64,000 nucleotides of DNA from Thauera sp. (GTDB taxonomy: Bacteria; Pseudomonadota; Gammaproteobacteria; Burkholderiales; Rhodocyclaceae), in the NCBI GenBank assembly GCA_017302295.1, contig JAFLDS010000001.1:310001-374000 (forward strand). Reading direction: 5' to 3'. This document shows positions 34,753 to 43,149 of this stretch, one piece after another. Each line of letters begins with the position of its first letter. The stretch's first letter is position 1. The notes under the pieces were generated by a model that saw only the letters and a list, made by a program, of their open reading frames with translations, was not told where the DNA came from and ran no database searches. Both the position numbers and the translations under genes were made by a program.

Positions 34753-34942
34753 GATCGGCGGTCCTTTCGATTCAGTGGGTTCGGCCTGGCGGTGCGACCG
34801 GGTGGCGTCTAGCTTGGGTTGCGTCTGCCTGTGGGGTCGAACCGATGCGATGGGCGAACTTTATTCGCTACGCCGGACGCGAAATAGCAGGCAGTCGGCA
34901 AATGACTGTTGCGCGAGTGGCAACAATGAGCGGGCGCAGCGC

Positions 34943-34963
34943 GAGCGAGCGTAATGCTCGCTC
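34943..34963. repeat. Stem-loop in the yceI/DUF533 gap
   Basis: GAGCGAGC/GCTCGCTC with a GTAAT loop. The 289-bp gap (34753-35041) upstream of yceI copy 2 otherwise shows no gene; it should hold the yceI promoter. Confidence 0.35.
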
Positions 34964-35041
34964 ACGCGATGGCCGTGTTTCTTGCAGGGGAGTGGTGGGA
35001 GATCGCGCCCCCGGAACCGACAGGATCCCGGGGGGCTAACC

Positions 35042-35929
35042 TCAGGCGCCGGGCGCGCCGGTCAGCTGGTGCAGACGGCTGACGGTGCCGGCGTCCAGCC
35101 CCAGACCGCGGGCGAGTTGCTGGAGGTAGGCGATTTCGGCCTCGGTGTCGAGGTCGATCGCAAGCAGCGATGCACCGTACACCTGGGCGGCCACGGCCTC
35201 GTTCGGCACGGCCGCAATCAGCCCTTGCAGGTCGAGCGGCTGGCGCAACTCATCGATGATGAACTGCTTCTCGTCGGGCGTGACGCCGTCGTCGCCGATC
35301 TTGCCGACGATGCGCTGGATCTCGTCCTCGTCGACCTGGCCGTCGGACTTCGCGGCGTTGATCATCGCGCGCAGGACCAGCTCTTCGGTGGCTGGCGAGG
35401 TCAGGGCGGCAAGTTGATCCTGCGACATCGCCGAAGCGGCGCCGGTCAGCCCGGCCGCCGCACCGCGCGAATCCGACCAGTTCTTGAGCGCTGCCATCGC
35501 CAGCGTGGCGAGGATCGCCATGCCGCTGCCGCCCAGCGGATTGCCGCTGCGTCCGCCGGCGGCGGAACCGCCACCCAGCAGCCCGCCCAGCAGGTCGCCG
35601 AGGCCACCGCCGCCGGCTGCGCCACGGCTCGCGCCGCCGCCGAGCAAGCCGCCGAGCAGATCACCCAGGCCCCCCGCACTACCGCCGGACATGCCTGCGC
35701 CGCCCCCACCCAGCGCTCCACCCAGTGCTCCGCCCAACACGTCGCCAAGACCGCCGCCACCTGTGCTGCCGGAGCGCGCCCCGCCGGCACCGAGCACCGT
35801 GCCCAGCAGGTCGCCCAATCCGCCCATGCCCCCCAGGCCGGACGGTCCCAGCGTGTGTTCGAGGCGGGATTGGCCCTGGCTGGCCATGCCCTGCTGCAGA
35901 ATCTGTCCGAGGATGTTTCCCAAGCTCAT
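35042..35929 (-). CDS. DUF533 family protein with glycine-rich repeat region
   Basis: 295 aa. Residues about 30-135 are very Gly/Leu-rich, with several copies of a GLGDLLGGLLGGG-like unit. A short hydrophobic stretch (GMAILATLAMAALKNW) follows, then a TerB-like helical domain from about residue 165 (MINAAKSDGQVDEDEIQRI, an EF-hand-like acidic loop). DUF533/TerB proteins are membrane-linked and of unknown function. The ATG at 35929 has AGGAG. The DNA repeats may vary in copy number by slippage. Confidence 0.85.
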   Translation of the reverse strand: MSLGNILGQILQQGMASQGQSRLEHTLGPSGLGGMGGLGDLLGTVLGAGGARSGSTGGGGLGDVLGGALGGALGGGGAGMSGGSAGGLGDLLGGLLGGGASRGAAGGGGLGDLLGGLLGGGSAAGGRSGNPLGGSGMAILATLAMAALKNWSDSRGAAAGLTGAASAMSQDQLAALTSPATEELVLRAMINAAKSDGQVDEDEIQRIVGKIGDDGVTPDEKQFIIDELRQPLDLQGLIAAVPNEAVAAQVYGASLLAIDLDTEAEIAYLQQLARGLGLDAGTVSRLHQLTGAPGA

Positions 35930-36150
35930 GCCGTTCTCCTGATGTGCAGCGTGATGATGTCCTCGATTGTAGCCATTGCGCAGCACCGCGGTCGGATGCG
36001 AATGGATTCCGCTGTGGCGAGGCGTCGCGAACGCGGCGCGCAAACGTACGATTCGGGGCGCGCATTCGTTAAACTTCCGCCTTTGCCTGTTGCAGGGCGA
36101 CACCTGTGCTTGCGTGCCCTGCGCTTTCTGCCCATTTCGAGGAATCCCGC

Positions 36151-37614
36151 GTGAAGTACATCTCCACCCGCGGCCACGCCGGCCAGCCTGCCAACCCCGA
36201 GTTCTGCGACATCCTGCTGGGTGGCCTCGCGCCCGACGGCGGGCTGTACCTGCCGGAAAGCTATCCGCAGGTGACGCGCGCCGAACTCGATGCGTGGCGT
36301 GGCCTGAGCTACGCGGAACTGGCCTTCGCCATCCTGTCGAAGTTCATCACCGACATTCCGCCGGCCGACCTGAAGGCGATCTGCGACAAGACCTACACCG
36401 CCGAGGTGTACTGCCACGTGCGCACGGGCGACAAGGCGAGCGACATCACCCCGGTGCACTGGCTGGAGAAGGATGCCGACGGCCGTGGCCGCTTCGGCCT
36501 GCTGGAGCTGTCCAACGGCCCGACGCTGGCCTTCAAGGACATGGCGATGCAGCTGCTCGGCAACCTGTTCGAGTACGTGCTCGCCAAGCGCGGCGAAACC
36601 ATCAACATCCTCGGCGCCACCTCGGGCGACACCGGCTCGGCCGCCGAATACGCGATGCGTGGCAAGAAGGGCGTGCGCGTGTTCATGCTGTCGCCGCACG
36701 GCAAGATGAGCGCCTTCCAGCGCGCGCAGATGTATTCGCTGCAGGACGACAACATCTTCAACATCGCCGTCACCGGCATGTTCGACGACGCCCAGGACAT
36801 CGTGAAGGCGGTCTCCAACGACCACGCCTTCAAGGCCAAGCACAAGATCGGCGCGGTCAACTCGATCAACTGGGCGCGCGTCGCGGCGCAGATCGTCTAC
36901 TACTTCAAGGGCTACTTCGCGGCCACTAAGAGCAACGACGAGCAGGTCGCCTTCTGCGTGCCCTCGGGCAACTTCGGCAACATCTGCGCCGGCCACATCG
37001 CGCGTCAGATGGGCCTGCCGGTCGCCAGGCTGATCCTCGCCACCAACGAGAACGATGTGCTCGACGAGTTCTTCCGCAGCGGCGTGTATCGCCCGCGCAA
37101 GGCTGCCGAGACGCACGTGACCTCCAGCCCGTCGATGGACATCTCCAAGGCCTCGAACTTCGAGCGCTTCGTGTTCGACCTGGTCGGCCGCGACCCGAAG
37201 AAGGTCGCCGCGCTGTGGGCCGAAGTCGATGCCGGCCGCGCCTTCGATCTGTCCGGCACCCCCGAATTCGCCCGCATCGCCGAGTTCGGCTTCGTGTCGG
37301 GCGCCAGCAGCCACGCCGACCGCCTGGCGACGATCCGCAAGGTCTTCGAGCACCATGGCGTGATGATCGACACCCACACCGCCGATGGCGTCAAGGTGGC
37401 CTGGCAGCACGCCGCCGACGTGCCGGCGGGCGTGCCCGTGCTGGTGCTCGAGACCGCGCTGCCGGTGAAGTTCGCCGAAACCATCGTCGAGGCGCTGGGT
37501 CGCGAGCCGGAGCGTCCGGCCGACCTCGAAGGCATCGAGAAGCTGCCGCAGCGGGTGGAAGTGATGGCGCCGGACGTGGAGGCGGTGAAGCGCTTCGTTT
37601 CCGAGCGGGTGTGA
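36151..37614 (+). CDS. thrC: Threonine synthase
   Basis: PLP enzyme that converts O-phosphohomoserine to threonine. 487 aa, of the long class shared with E. coli and fungi. KYISTRGH start, PLP lysine in LSNGPTLAFKDMAMQLLGN, the phosphate cradle in GATSGDTGSAAEYA, and PSGNFGNICAGHIA. Starts at GTG 36151, with GAGG eight bases upstream; no ATG suits the family N-terminus. Ends in a strong terminator. hom lies 16 kb away on the same strand. Confidence 0.97.
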   Translation: MKYISTRGHAGQPANPEFCDILLGGLAPDGGLYLPESYPQVTRAELDAWRGLSYAELAFAILSKFITDIPPADLKAICDKTYTAEVYCHVRTGDKASDITPVHWLEKDADGRGRFGLLELSNGPTLAFKDMAMQLLGNLFEYVLAKRGETINILGATSGDTGSAAEYAMRGKKGVRVFMLSPHGKMSAFQRAQMYSLQDDNIFNIAVTGMFDDAQDIVKAVSNDHAFKAKHKIGAVNSINWARVAAQIVYYFKGYFAATKSNDEQVAFCVPSGNFGNICAGHIARQMGLPVARLILATNENDVLDEFFRSGVYRPRKAAETHVTSSPSMDISKASNFERFVFDLVGRDPKKVAALWAEVDAGRAFDLSGTPEFARIAEFGFVSGASSHADRLATIRKVFEHHGVMIDTHTADGVKVAWQHAADVPAGVPVLVLETALPVKFAETIVEALGREPERPADLEGIEKLPQRVEVMAPDVEAVKRFVSERV

Positions 37615-37717
37615 CGGGTTTCCGACTCCGGTCACGGAAAGGGTTCCCATCACAGTAGCGCGCAAGATTGCTACCGTGATTGAGTAATGGCGGGAGAGCG
37701 CGGTTAGTAATGCGCCT

Positions 37718-37752
37718 GAACGGCCACGGAGAAATCTGTGGCCGTTCTTTTT
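37718..37752 (+). terminator. Rho-independent terminator after thrC
   Basis: Perfect 10-bp stem GAACGGCCAC/GTGGCCGTTC with a 10-nt loop, followed by TTTTT. Marks the end of native DNA before the reverse transcriptase insert. Confidence 0.88.
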
Positions 37753-37998
37753 GGGGATGTCGATTCGTGATTGCTTCTGATCAGTAGTGCCGCAGTGCGG
37801 CATGTGGTGGATCAACGTCACAAATCTGGCCGTCGCTCATTGACCCAATTCAGCCCTTCGGGTCAGCACGGACTGAAAGGCCGACAAGCTAAGAACAGCA
37901 GACTTTCCTAGTGATTGAGTACAGACACGACCTCTGTCCGAACAGCATTTTTATGGCTCCTGAAACTTGTTTTTGAACCATAAGCGATAGTCTTCACA
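37753..37998. other. AT-richer non-coding DNA downstream of the reverse transcriptase
   Basis: No gene seen. It holds several inverted repeats: TGCCGC/GCGGCA (37788-37802), TGACCC/GGGTCA (37841-37865), overlapping ACAGA/TCTGT and CTGT/ACAG (37921-37945), and a 9-bp stem with one wobble (TTATGGCTC/GAACCATAA, 37951-37983) right after the reverse transcriptase stop. None is a classic terminator for the minus strand. Could be 3' UTR, part of a non-coding RNA, or the edge of the mobile insert. Confidence 0.45.
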
Positions 37999-39561
37999 TT
38001 AGAAGGGAAAATCATCGTCGAGCGGAAAACTATCCGGTGCTCCGTCCAAGACCCAAGTCGCCATCCATTTATCCATTCGATCCAGGTTTCCACCCTTAAT
38101 GATGGGGGTTAGCCACTTCTCTCGCTCGTCTTTTGAAAGCACTTGCGCAGCCAGTAAAATTGAACGCCTATCCCAGTAGGCATGGTGCAGTAACTGGTTC
38201 TTCCGATCCTTTATCCATGCTTGGCTGTTCATCGTGATTGCAGCACGTGCCTGAGGCCGGAGGCTCTTACTGGAAAAAACAAATGAGCGAATCTTGTGGA
38301 TATTTAGTAACTCTAGGTGTCGAGAGAAATACCATTCGAGCCAAAGACGAACGGCTCGTAAATTTGTCGCAGGATGATCACACAAACCTTGAAGTTTGAC
38401 TGAGAGAGAAGCAACGAAGTTGGCATCAGTAATCGAGTCGAGATATAGAATAATATCGTTAATTGCTGGTGCAAAAAATGTGATGTTATCTAAAAGGCAT
38501 TCTGCGATATCTCGAATTTCATGCGCCCTGGCTCGTCGCACAATAGCCCGTATGACTCCCAGATCGAGACTGTCGAATTTGGCGATGCGGGTCAGTGCGT
38601 CTAAAAGAACATCTCCGGCATTTTCAATTACTACAAAATCGAAGTCTACAACCTCCATCGTATACGGATTAACAACCTCAATCTCGCCCAGAATTTCCAG
38701 CTTTTCCAGTTGGTATTGGTTATTTAGCTCTTCGTGAAGGAATTCATCAGACTTGCTTATGTGCGTTTTCCCTGGGGACAAGGAAAGCCGTTGGTTCTCG
38801 TGAAGATATACACATAAATCCTGTTGCAGAGTCTGCAGTTCCTGAAGGGATTTTCCAAATATGCGAAAATCATCAACATATCGAACGTGCTCAAAGCCAC
38901 GACTATAAATAAATTGGTCCGCATCAATAAGCGTCGCCTCGGCCATGATGATGCTAGCGGCGGGTCCAACCGGAATGCCTTGTGATGCCTTTGTATTAAG
39001 CGAGGTTAAAAAATATTCAATACGCCTTGATATCCCCGAGGGGGAATCAATTGCAAGTTGAATCGCATTTTGCAACCGGTGGAGATATATTTTGTTGTAG
39101 AAGTCGGCCACATCTGCGGAAAGAACAAACGGATATACCGTTGATAGATTTTCGCAGCGTTCTCGATAGATCTTGAACCCTGAGCCGTCAGCAAAAAAAC
39201 TCCTATCGCTTTCGGAAATTCGATACGAACAGGCAACTTCTGGGCTTGCTCGCGCTGCTTCAACGTGAGGTGCTACAGTCTTTGCGAGCGCAGCGTAAAC
39301 AATAGAATCTAGTGGTTCAGGGCGGTGAACGATTCTAAAACCACTTCTCGTCTTGGGCCACGGTTCAACTAGCGGCGTAGCAGAAAGAATGCTGTCGAGA
39401 TCAGATTCAAGGATAAAGCTCTTGACTTCATTCCAAGAGTGTCCAATAGCCAGAAACTCCTCAGTTCTAGGAAAAAAGTCAGTGTCGTAATAGTGTGAGA
39501 TATGCCTTAACGCAAAGTCTAGGCTGTCTTCGGTGATGAGTTTCTTTAGAGGCTGTGTCAT
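37999..39561 (-). CDS. Reverse transcriptase of the UG/Abi (defence-associated) type
   Basis: 520 aa. The RT palm is complete: motif A SADVADFYNKIYLHRLQ with D150, motif B SQGIPVGPAAS (194-203), motif C RYVDDFRIF with YVDD 228-231, motif D LSLSPGKTHI (259-268). The upstream finger block FRIVHRPEPLDSIVYAAL is like other abortive-infection RTs. Residues about 330-520 are all-helical, as in the HEAT-like alpha-repeat tail known from UG/Abi RTs. No maturase, endonuclease, Cas1 or toxin domain. Codon use and base composition are clearly AT-richer than both neighbours, indicating transfer. The Shine-Dalgarno is weak. Known relatives act against phage, some with an RNA partner or by template-free DNA synthesis; which subtype this is cannot be told here. 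Confidence 0.88.
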   Translation of the reverse strand: MTQPLKKLITEDSLDFALRHISHYYDTDFFPRTEEFLAIGHSWNEVKSFILESDLDSILSATPLVEPWPKTRSGFRIVHRPEPLDSIVYAALAKTVAPHVEAARASPEVACSYRISESDRSFFADGSGFKIYRERCENLSTVYPFVLSADVADFYNKIYLHRLQNAIQLAIDSPSGISRRIEYFLTSLNTKASQGIPVGPAASIIMAEATLIDADQFIYSRGFEHVRYVDDFRIFGKSLQELQTLQQDLCVYLHENQRLSLSPGKTHISKSDEFLHEELNNQYQLEKLEILGEIEVVNPYTMEVVDFDFVVIENAGDVLLDALTRIAKFDSLDLGVIRAIVRRARAHEIRDIAECLLDNITFFAPAINDIILYLDSITDANFVASLSVKLQGLCDHPATNLRAVRLWLEWYFSRHLELLNIHKIRSFVFSSKSLRPQARAAITMNSQAWIKDRKNQLLHHAYWDRRSILLAAQVLSKDEREKWLTPIIKGGNLDRMDKWMATWVLDGAPDSFPLDDDFPF

Positions 39562-39760
39562 ATTCGTTATGTTGGAAGTTCAACCGGTCGGAAGAAGTAG
39601 CCACTCATGGTCGTGATAATTGTACGTCCCATTGTTATGAATATAACATTTCGATGTCCGTGATGCGAGAATCGTAGTTTCTGGCTTGTTCCAAGTGGAT
39701 AGGATGGCTGCTTTACGGAATTATTGAATGGCAACAGTTGGGTGAACTGCAGAGGTGCCA
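39562..39760 (-). ncRNA. Possible non-coding RNA or leader upstream of the reverse transcriptase
   Basis: About 200 bp of AT-richer DNA directly upstream of the RT, with short perfect hairpins in series: CAGTT/AACTG (39735-39749), CTTG/CAAG (39685-39695) and TGTTAT/ATAACA (39633-39648). Several defence RTs have a structured RNA in this position. A 64-codon open frame (39567-39761, minus) runs through it and ends 5 bp before the RT start, but has no recognisable protein character. Whole call is tentative. Confidence 0.3.
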
Positions 39761-39816
39761 TCCGACCGCAGCGTCATGCAGCACCACAGCACCGCAGCAT
39801 CGCGCGAGCCGTACCG

Positions 39817-40590
39817 TCAATCCGGCCGCGCCAATAGCGTGTCCACCAGCCGGCGCATGCGCTGCCAATGCGAGCCTTCCCAGAAGATGCGCTGGCAGCC
39901 ATCGCAGGTGCTGAAGCGCTGGTGGCGTTCGCGCACGCCTTCCGGCAAGCGATCCTCGATCGAGGCCTTGTCGATCGTGCGCAGCGGCGTATTGCACTCC
40001 AGGCACAGCGTAAAAGGGCGGGCGCTGCGGGCGAGGTCGAGGCGCTCGAAGATTTCGGCGATCTGAAGCGCGGGTTTCAGCGCATGCACGAAGCAGCCGT
40101 GAGTGATGGTGCGGCGCTTGAGCAGTTCGCGGTCGCGCGTCAGCACGATGCGGTGCTCTCGTCCGGCGATGCGCTCGATCTCTTCGTCGGCGTAGTGGTT
40201 GTCGTACAGCGTGTCGAAGCCGGTCAGCCGCAGCAGGTGGGCGAGGCCGCCGAGATGGGCGTCGGCGATGAAGCGCGTTTCGCGCAGTGGATGCTCGCGC
40301 AGGCGCAGCAGCGGGGTGATGTCGAAGGTCTCGAAGCGCGGATAAACCGACACCCGGTCGCCGTCGCGCAGCAGGCGGTCGAAGGTGCTCGATTCGCCAT
40401 TGACCAGCACCAGCTCCACCTCGGTGTGCGGAACGCCCAGCGCCTCGATCATGTGCTTGACCGTCGCCGCCCGCGCGCAGGGCGCCTGGAATTCATGGCG
40501 GCGGTGCTGCGGTGCGAGGAAGTCGTTCAGCTCCTCGTAGAAGCGGAAGCTCGCGGTGACGGGCGAAGTTGGTGTGTCGGCGTCGTTCAT
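39817..40590 (-). CDS. Mut7-C RNase domain protein with ubiquitin-like N-terminus
   Basis: 257 aa. N-terminal ubiquitin-like domain (about 10-95, SFRFYEELNDFL, VELVLVNGE, DRVSVYPRFE). Mut7-C domain from about residue 105 (RFIADAHLGGLAHLLRLTGFD, a PIN-like nuclease fold with Asp residues, and IVLTRDRELL). C-terminal zinc ribbon with CLECN and CDGCQRIFW (two C-x2-C pairs). Bacterial function is unknown, presumably RNA processing. Its ATG overlaps the stop of the upstream gene by 4 bp. Confidence 0.9.
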   Translation of the reverse strand: MNDADTPTSPVTASFRFYEELNDFLAPQHRRHEFQAPCARAATVKHMIEALGVPHTEVELVLVNGESSTFDRLLRDGDRVSVYPRFETFDITPLLRLREHPLRETRFIADAHLGGLAHLLRLTGFDTLYDNHYADEEIERIAGREHRIVLTRDRELLKRRTITHGCFVHALKPALQIAEIFERLDLARSARPFTLCLECNTPLRTIDKASIEDRLPEGVRERHQRFSTCDGCQRIFWEGSHWQRMRRLVDTLLARPD

Positions 40591-41159
40591 GGTTCCGCAG
40601 CAGGTGCGGGGTCGGGCACGAAGCCGAAGCGCGCGGCGACTTCGTTGCGCCGGATCGGCTGCAGCGGCAGCTCGCGCCAGCGCACCCGCGGCCGTTCCGC
40701 TTCAGGGCCGGTCATCAGCGCCATCAGCGTGTCGTCGTCCGCCGGGCTGTCGTCGGCGAGGCGGCATTCGGCCAGCAGGCGCGGCAGGTCGCGGTCGTCG
40801 AGCAGGCCGATTCCGCGCGCGGTGTGCAGCAGCGCGCTGCCTTCCTCGTCGAGATAGAGCGCGTCGACGGGCCCGGCGTCGATGCCGGTGTGGGTGCTGA
40901 TGCGGCCGTCGGTTTCCAGCCTCAGCACCCAGGGCGTGTAGTCGAGCCGGGCGAAGACTTTCTGCGGGCCGTTGTTGACCAGCCAGGCGCCGCGTTCGTC
41001 GGCTTCGTAGTGGGCGTTGAGGAAGGCGACGAGGCCGGCGTGGGTCAGCGGTTCGCCCTGCAGGCGCCAGCCGCCGCGGCGGTCGAGCGACAGCCAGCCG
41101 TAGCAGGCCGGCACATTGGGCCAGCGCTTTGCGCCGGCGGGAACGGGAGCGTCGGACAT
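40587..41159 (-). CDS. Conserved hypothetical protein
   Basis: 190 aa, not assigned to a named family with confidence. It looks soluble and conserved in style: WPNVPACYGWLSLDRRGGW, LVAFLNAHYEADERGAWLV, NGPQKVFARLDYTPWVLRLE and GPVDALYLDEEG. The alternating pattern is vaguely like DUF1285 proteins, but that is a guess. Translationally coupled (4-bp overlap) to the Mut7-C gene downstream, so the two may act together. Start ATG at 41159. Confidence 0.7.
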   Translation of the reverse strand: MSDAPVPAGAKRWPNVPACYGWLSLDRRGGWRLQGEPLTHAGLVAFLNAHYEADERGAWLVNNGPQKVFARLDYTPWVLRLETDGRISTHTGIDAGPVDALYLDEEGSALLHTARGIGLLDDRDLPRLLAECRLADDSPADDDTLMALMTGPEAERPRVRWRELPLQPIRRNEVAARFGFVPDPAPAAEP

Positions 41160-41180
41160 CGTTTTGGGGCCCTGGTTGGA

Positions 41181-42050
41181 TCAGACATGAATCGAGGATA
41201 GCGCGGCTCGAGCTCCCGCAATCCACCCTTCCAGACGATCGACCTTATCCGGCAGGCCGAAGTTCGGCGCGCCGGCACGCAGCGCGGTCGCGGCCTGGAC
41301 GAGGGCCAGCGTGGCGTCGAGGTGGTCGCCGGAGGCGTCGTCGATCAAGCGAGCGAGCAGCGCTTCCGGACCTGCCAGCGTTGGGCGGGACGATGTGCCA
41401 CTGGCCAGCAAGGCGCGCAGGATCGCTTCCCGGCTGTCGCGCCGCGCCGTCGTTTGTTTCGCCTTGTCGTCGCTCTTGTACGGCGCGGCGGTGATGCTGC
41501 GCGCGAGCAGGCCGGGATAGGCCTCGAGCGCGATGCGTTGCGGATCGGCTTCCAGGATGCCGGCGACGGTGACGCCGGCGGCGAGCAGGCGCGGCGCGCC
41601 TTCGAGGAACATCAGCCCCACCGGCGGATTCACCAGCTTGAGCGGGCTGTGCGAGCGCGCGGGTAGATCGGTGGCGCGATGCGCATAGCGTCGGCCGACT
41701 GGTCGACTCTCGCGGTACGCGTCGAGCGCCGCCCGAAAACCTTCGCGCCCTAGCGCGGCGCAATGCCGGACCAGCGCCGGCCAGTCCTGCGGCCAGCCCA
41801 GGTCGACGACCGCTTCGCGCGGCAGGCCGAACGGGAAGTCGAAGGCACCCAGCCAGGGGCCGGGCCGCGCCAGCAGCGCCTCGAAGCCGGGCCAGTCCGG
41901 TAGCGCCTCGACGCGCTCCAGCACCAGTGTGTCGCCGTTCAGATGGCCAATCGCCGCGGTGATCGGCTTTTGCCGCCGCGGGGCCGAGGTGAAGTCGACG
42001 CCGATCAGCGTCCAGCCTGCGGGACCGCTTGAAATTGCGGATTCAGACAT
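41181..42050 (-). CDS. DUF429 family protein
   Basis: 289 aa with the RNase H-like fold of DUF429: GVDFTSAPRRQKPI at the start (first Asp), LGAFDFPFGLPRE (second Asp), then ALEAYPGLLAR and DDASGDHLDATLALVQA (third acidic site). Predicted nuclease of unknown substrate. ATG at 42050 overlaps the stop of the deacetylase-like gene by 8 bp, so the two are coupled. Confidence 0.85.
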   Translation of the reverse strand: MSESAISSGPAGWTLIGVDFTSAPRRQKPITAAIGHLNGDTLVLERVEALPDWPGFEALLARPGPWLGAFDFPFGLPREAVVDLGWPQDWPALVRHCAALGREGFRAALDAYRESRPVGRRYAHRATDLPARSHSPLKLVNPPVGLMFLEGAPRLLAAGVTVAGILEADPQRIALEAYPGLLARSITAAPYKSDDKAKQTTARRDSREAILRALLASGTSSRPTLAGPEALLARLIDDASGDHLDATLALVQAATALRAGAPNFGLPDKVDRLEGWIAGARAALSSIHV

Positions 42051-42981
42051 CGATCGCGATCCGGCAGCGCGCGGCTGCACCGAACAGGCGCGCTGCCGTC
42101 AGCACGGTCGTGGCGTGGATCGCCACCGTGTCGTCGATCTCGCTGGCGTAGCCGCCCGCCATCGCGATCGCCACCGGCACGCCGGCCGCGTGACAGCTGC
42201 CCAGCACGCGCTCGTCGCGCGCAGCCAGTCCGGCCATGCTGAGCGCCAGCCGCCCGAGGCGGTCGCCCTCGTAGGGGTCGGCGCCCGCGAGGTAGATGGC
42301 GAGATCGGGGCGGAAGTCGTTGAAGATCCTGTCGAGCGCACCGTCGAGCGCCGTCAGGTAGGCTTCGTCGCCGGTGTCGTCCGGCAGTTCGATGTCGAGG
42401 TCGCTAACCTGCTTGCGGAAGGGGAAGTTCTTCGCGCCGTGCAGGCTGCAGGTGAACACCTCCGGCTCGTCGGCCAGGATGGCGGCGCTGCCGTCGCCCT
42501 GATGCACGTCGCAGTCGATGAGGGCGATGCGCCGCGCGCGGCCTTCGGCACGCATCGCCAGCGCGGCGATGGCGGCATCGTTGAACACGCAGAAGCCCGA
42601 GCCGAAGTCGCGATGCGCATGGTGCGTGCCACCGGCGAGGTTGGCGGCGCAGCCTTGCCCCGGCTCCAGCGCGCTGCGGCAGGCGGCGAGCGTGGCCCCT
42701 GCCGAGCGGCGCGAGCGCTCCACCATCTGCAGCGACCACGGAAAGCCGATGCGTCGCACTTCGGCTGGCTCCAGCGTGCCGCCGGCCACGCGTTCGAGAT
42801 AGTCGGCATCGTGTGCGCGCAGGATCTCGGTGTCGCTGGCCGCCGGCGGGACGTGGAAATCCGTGTCGGCGAAGCTGCCGCTGGCGAGCAGGCGTTCGCG
42901 CAGGCGCGAGTATTTCTCCATCGGGAAGCGATGCCCTGCGGGCAGGGGCAGCACGAAGTGGTCGGCGTAGTAGAGATTCAA
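42043..42981 (-). CDS. Histone deacetylase/AcuC-like family hydrolase
   Basis: Zn-dependent deacetylase family acting on acetyl-lysine or acetylated polyamines. 312 aa: NLYYADHFVLPLPAGHRFPM, AGGTHHAHRDFGSGFCVFND (the catalytic His pair), IDCDVHQGDGSAAIL (zinc Asp and His), AGADPYEGDRLGRL and GGYA. The family start matches a TTG at 42981 with only a weak ribosome-binding site; an ATG at 43125 in the same frame would add about 48 unlike residues. Start therefore uncertain; function class is firm, substrate not. Confidence 0.88.
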   Translation of the reverse strand: MNLYYADHFVLPLPAGHRFPMEKYSRLRERLLASGSFADTDFHVPPAASDTEILRAHDADYLERVAGGTLEPAEVRRIGFPWSLQMVERSRRSAGATLAACRSALEPGQGCAANLAGGTHHAHRDFGSGFCVFNDAAIAALAMRAEGRARRIALIDCDVHQGDGSAAILADEPEVFTCSLHGAKNFPFRKQVSDLDIELPDDTGDEAYLTALDGALDRIFNDFRPDLAIYLAGADPYEGDRLGRLALSMAGLAARDERVLGSCHAAGVPVAIAMAGGYASEIDDTVAIHATTVLTAARLFGAAARCRIAIDV

Positions 42982-43149
42982 GGCTGGGGCTCGGTGTTGC
43001 GGTGGACGGCGGTGTGATCGGTCAGGTGCGGGAAGGTTCGGCTGGCAGGGCGAATCTCGGATGCTGGCTTTCACCGGTGGAACCGACACCTGTCCGCTGC
43101 TGTCAGGACTGCGGGCAGCAATCATGCCACGCCGGACATGAGGCTCTCG

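Noticed and set aside
37999-39561. Retron reverse transcriptase
   Set aside because: No retron NAxxH or VTG motifs were found and there is no msr/msd-like long inverted repeat pair beside the gene.
37753-39816. Group II intron or diversity-generating retroelement
   Set aside because: No maturase or endonuclease domain and no recognisable domain V; motif B is the ordinary QGxxxGP form, not the SQ form of DGR enzymes, and no template/variable repeat pair was seen.
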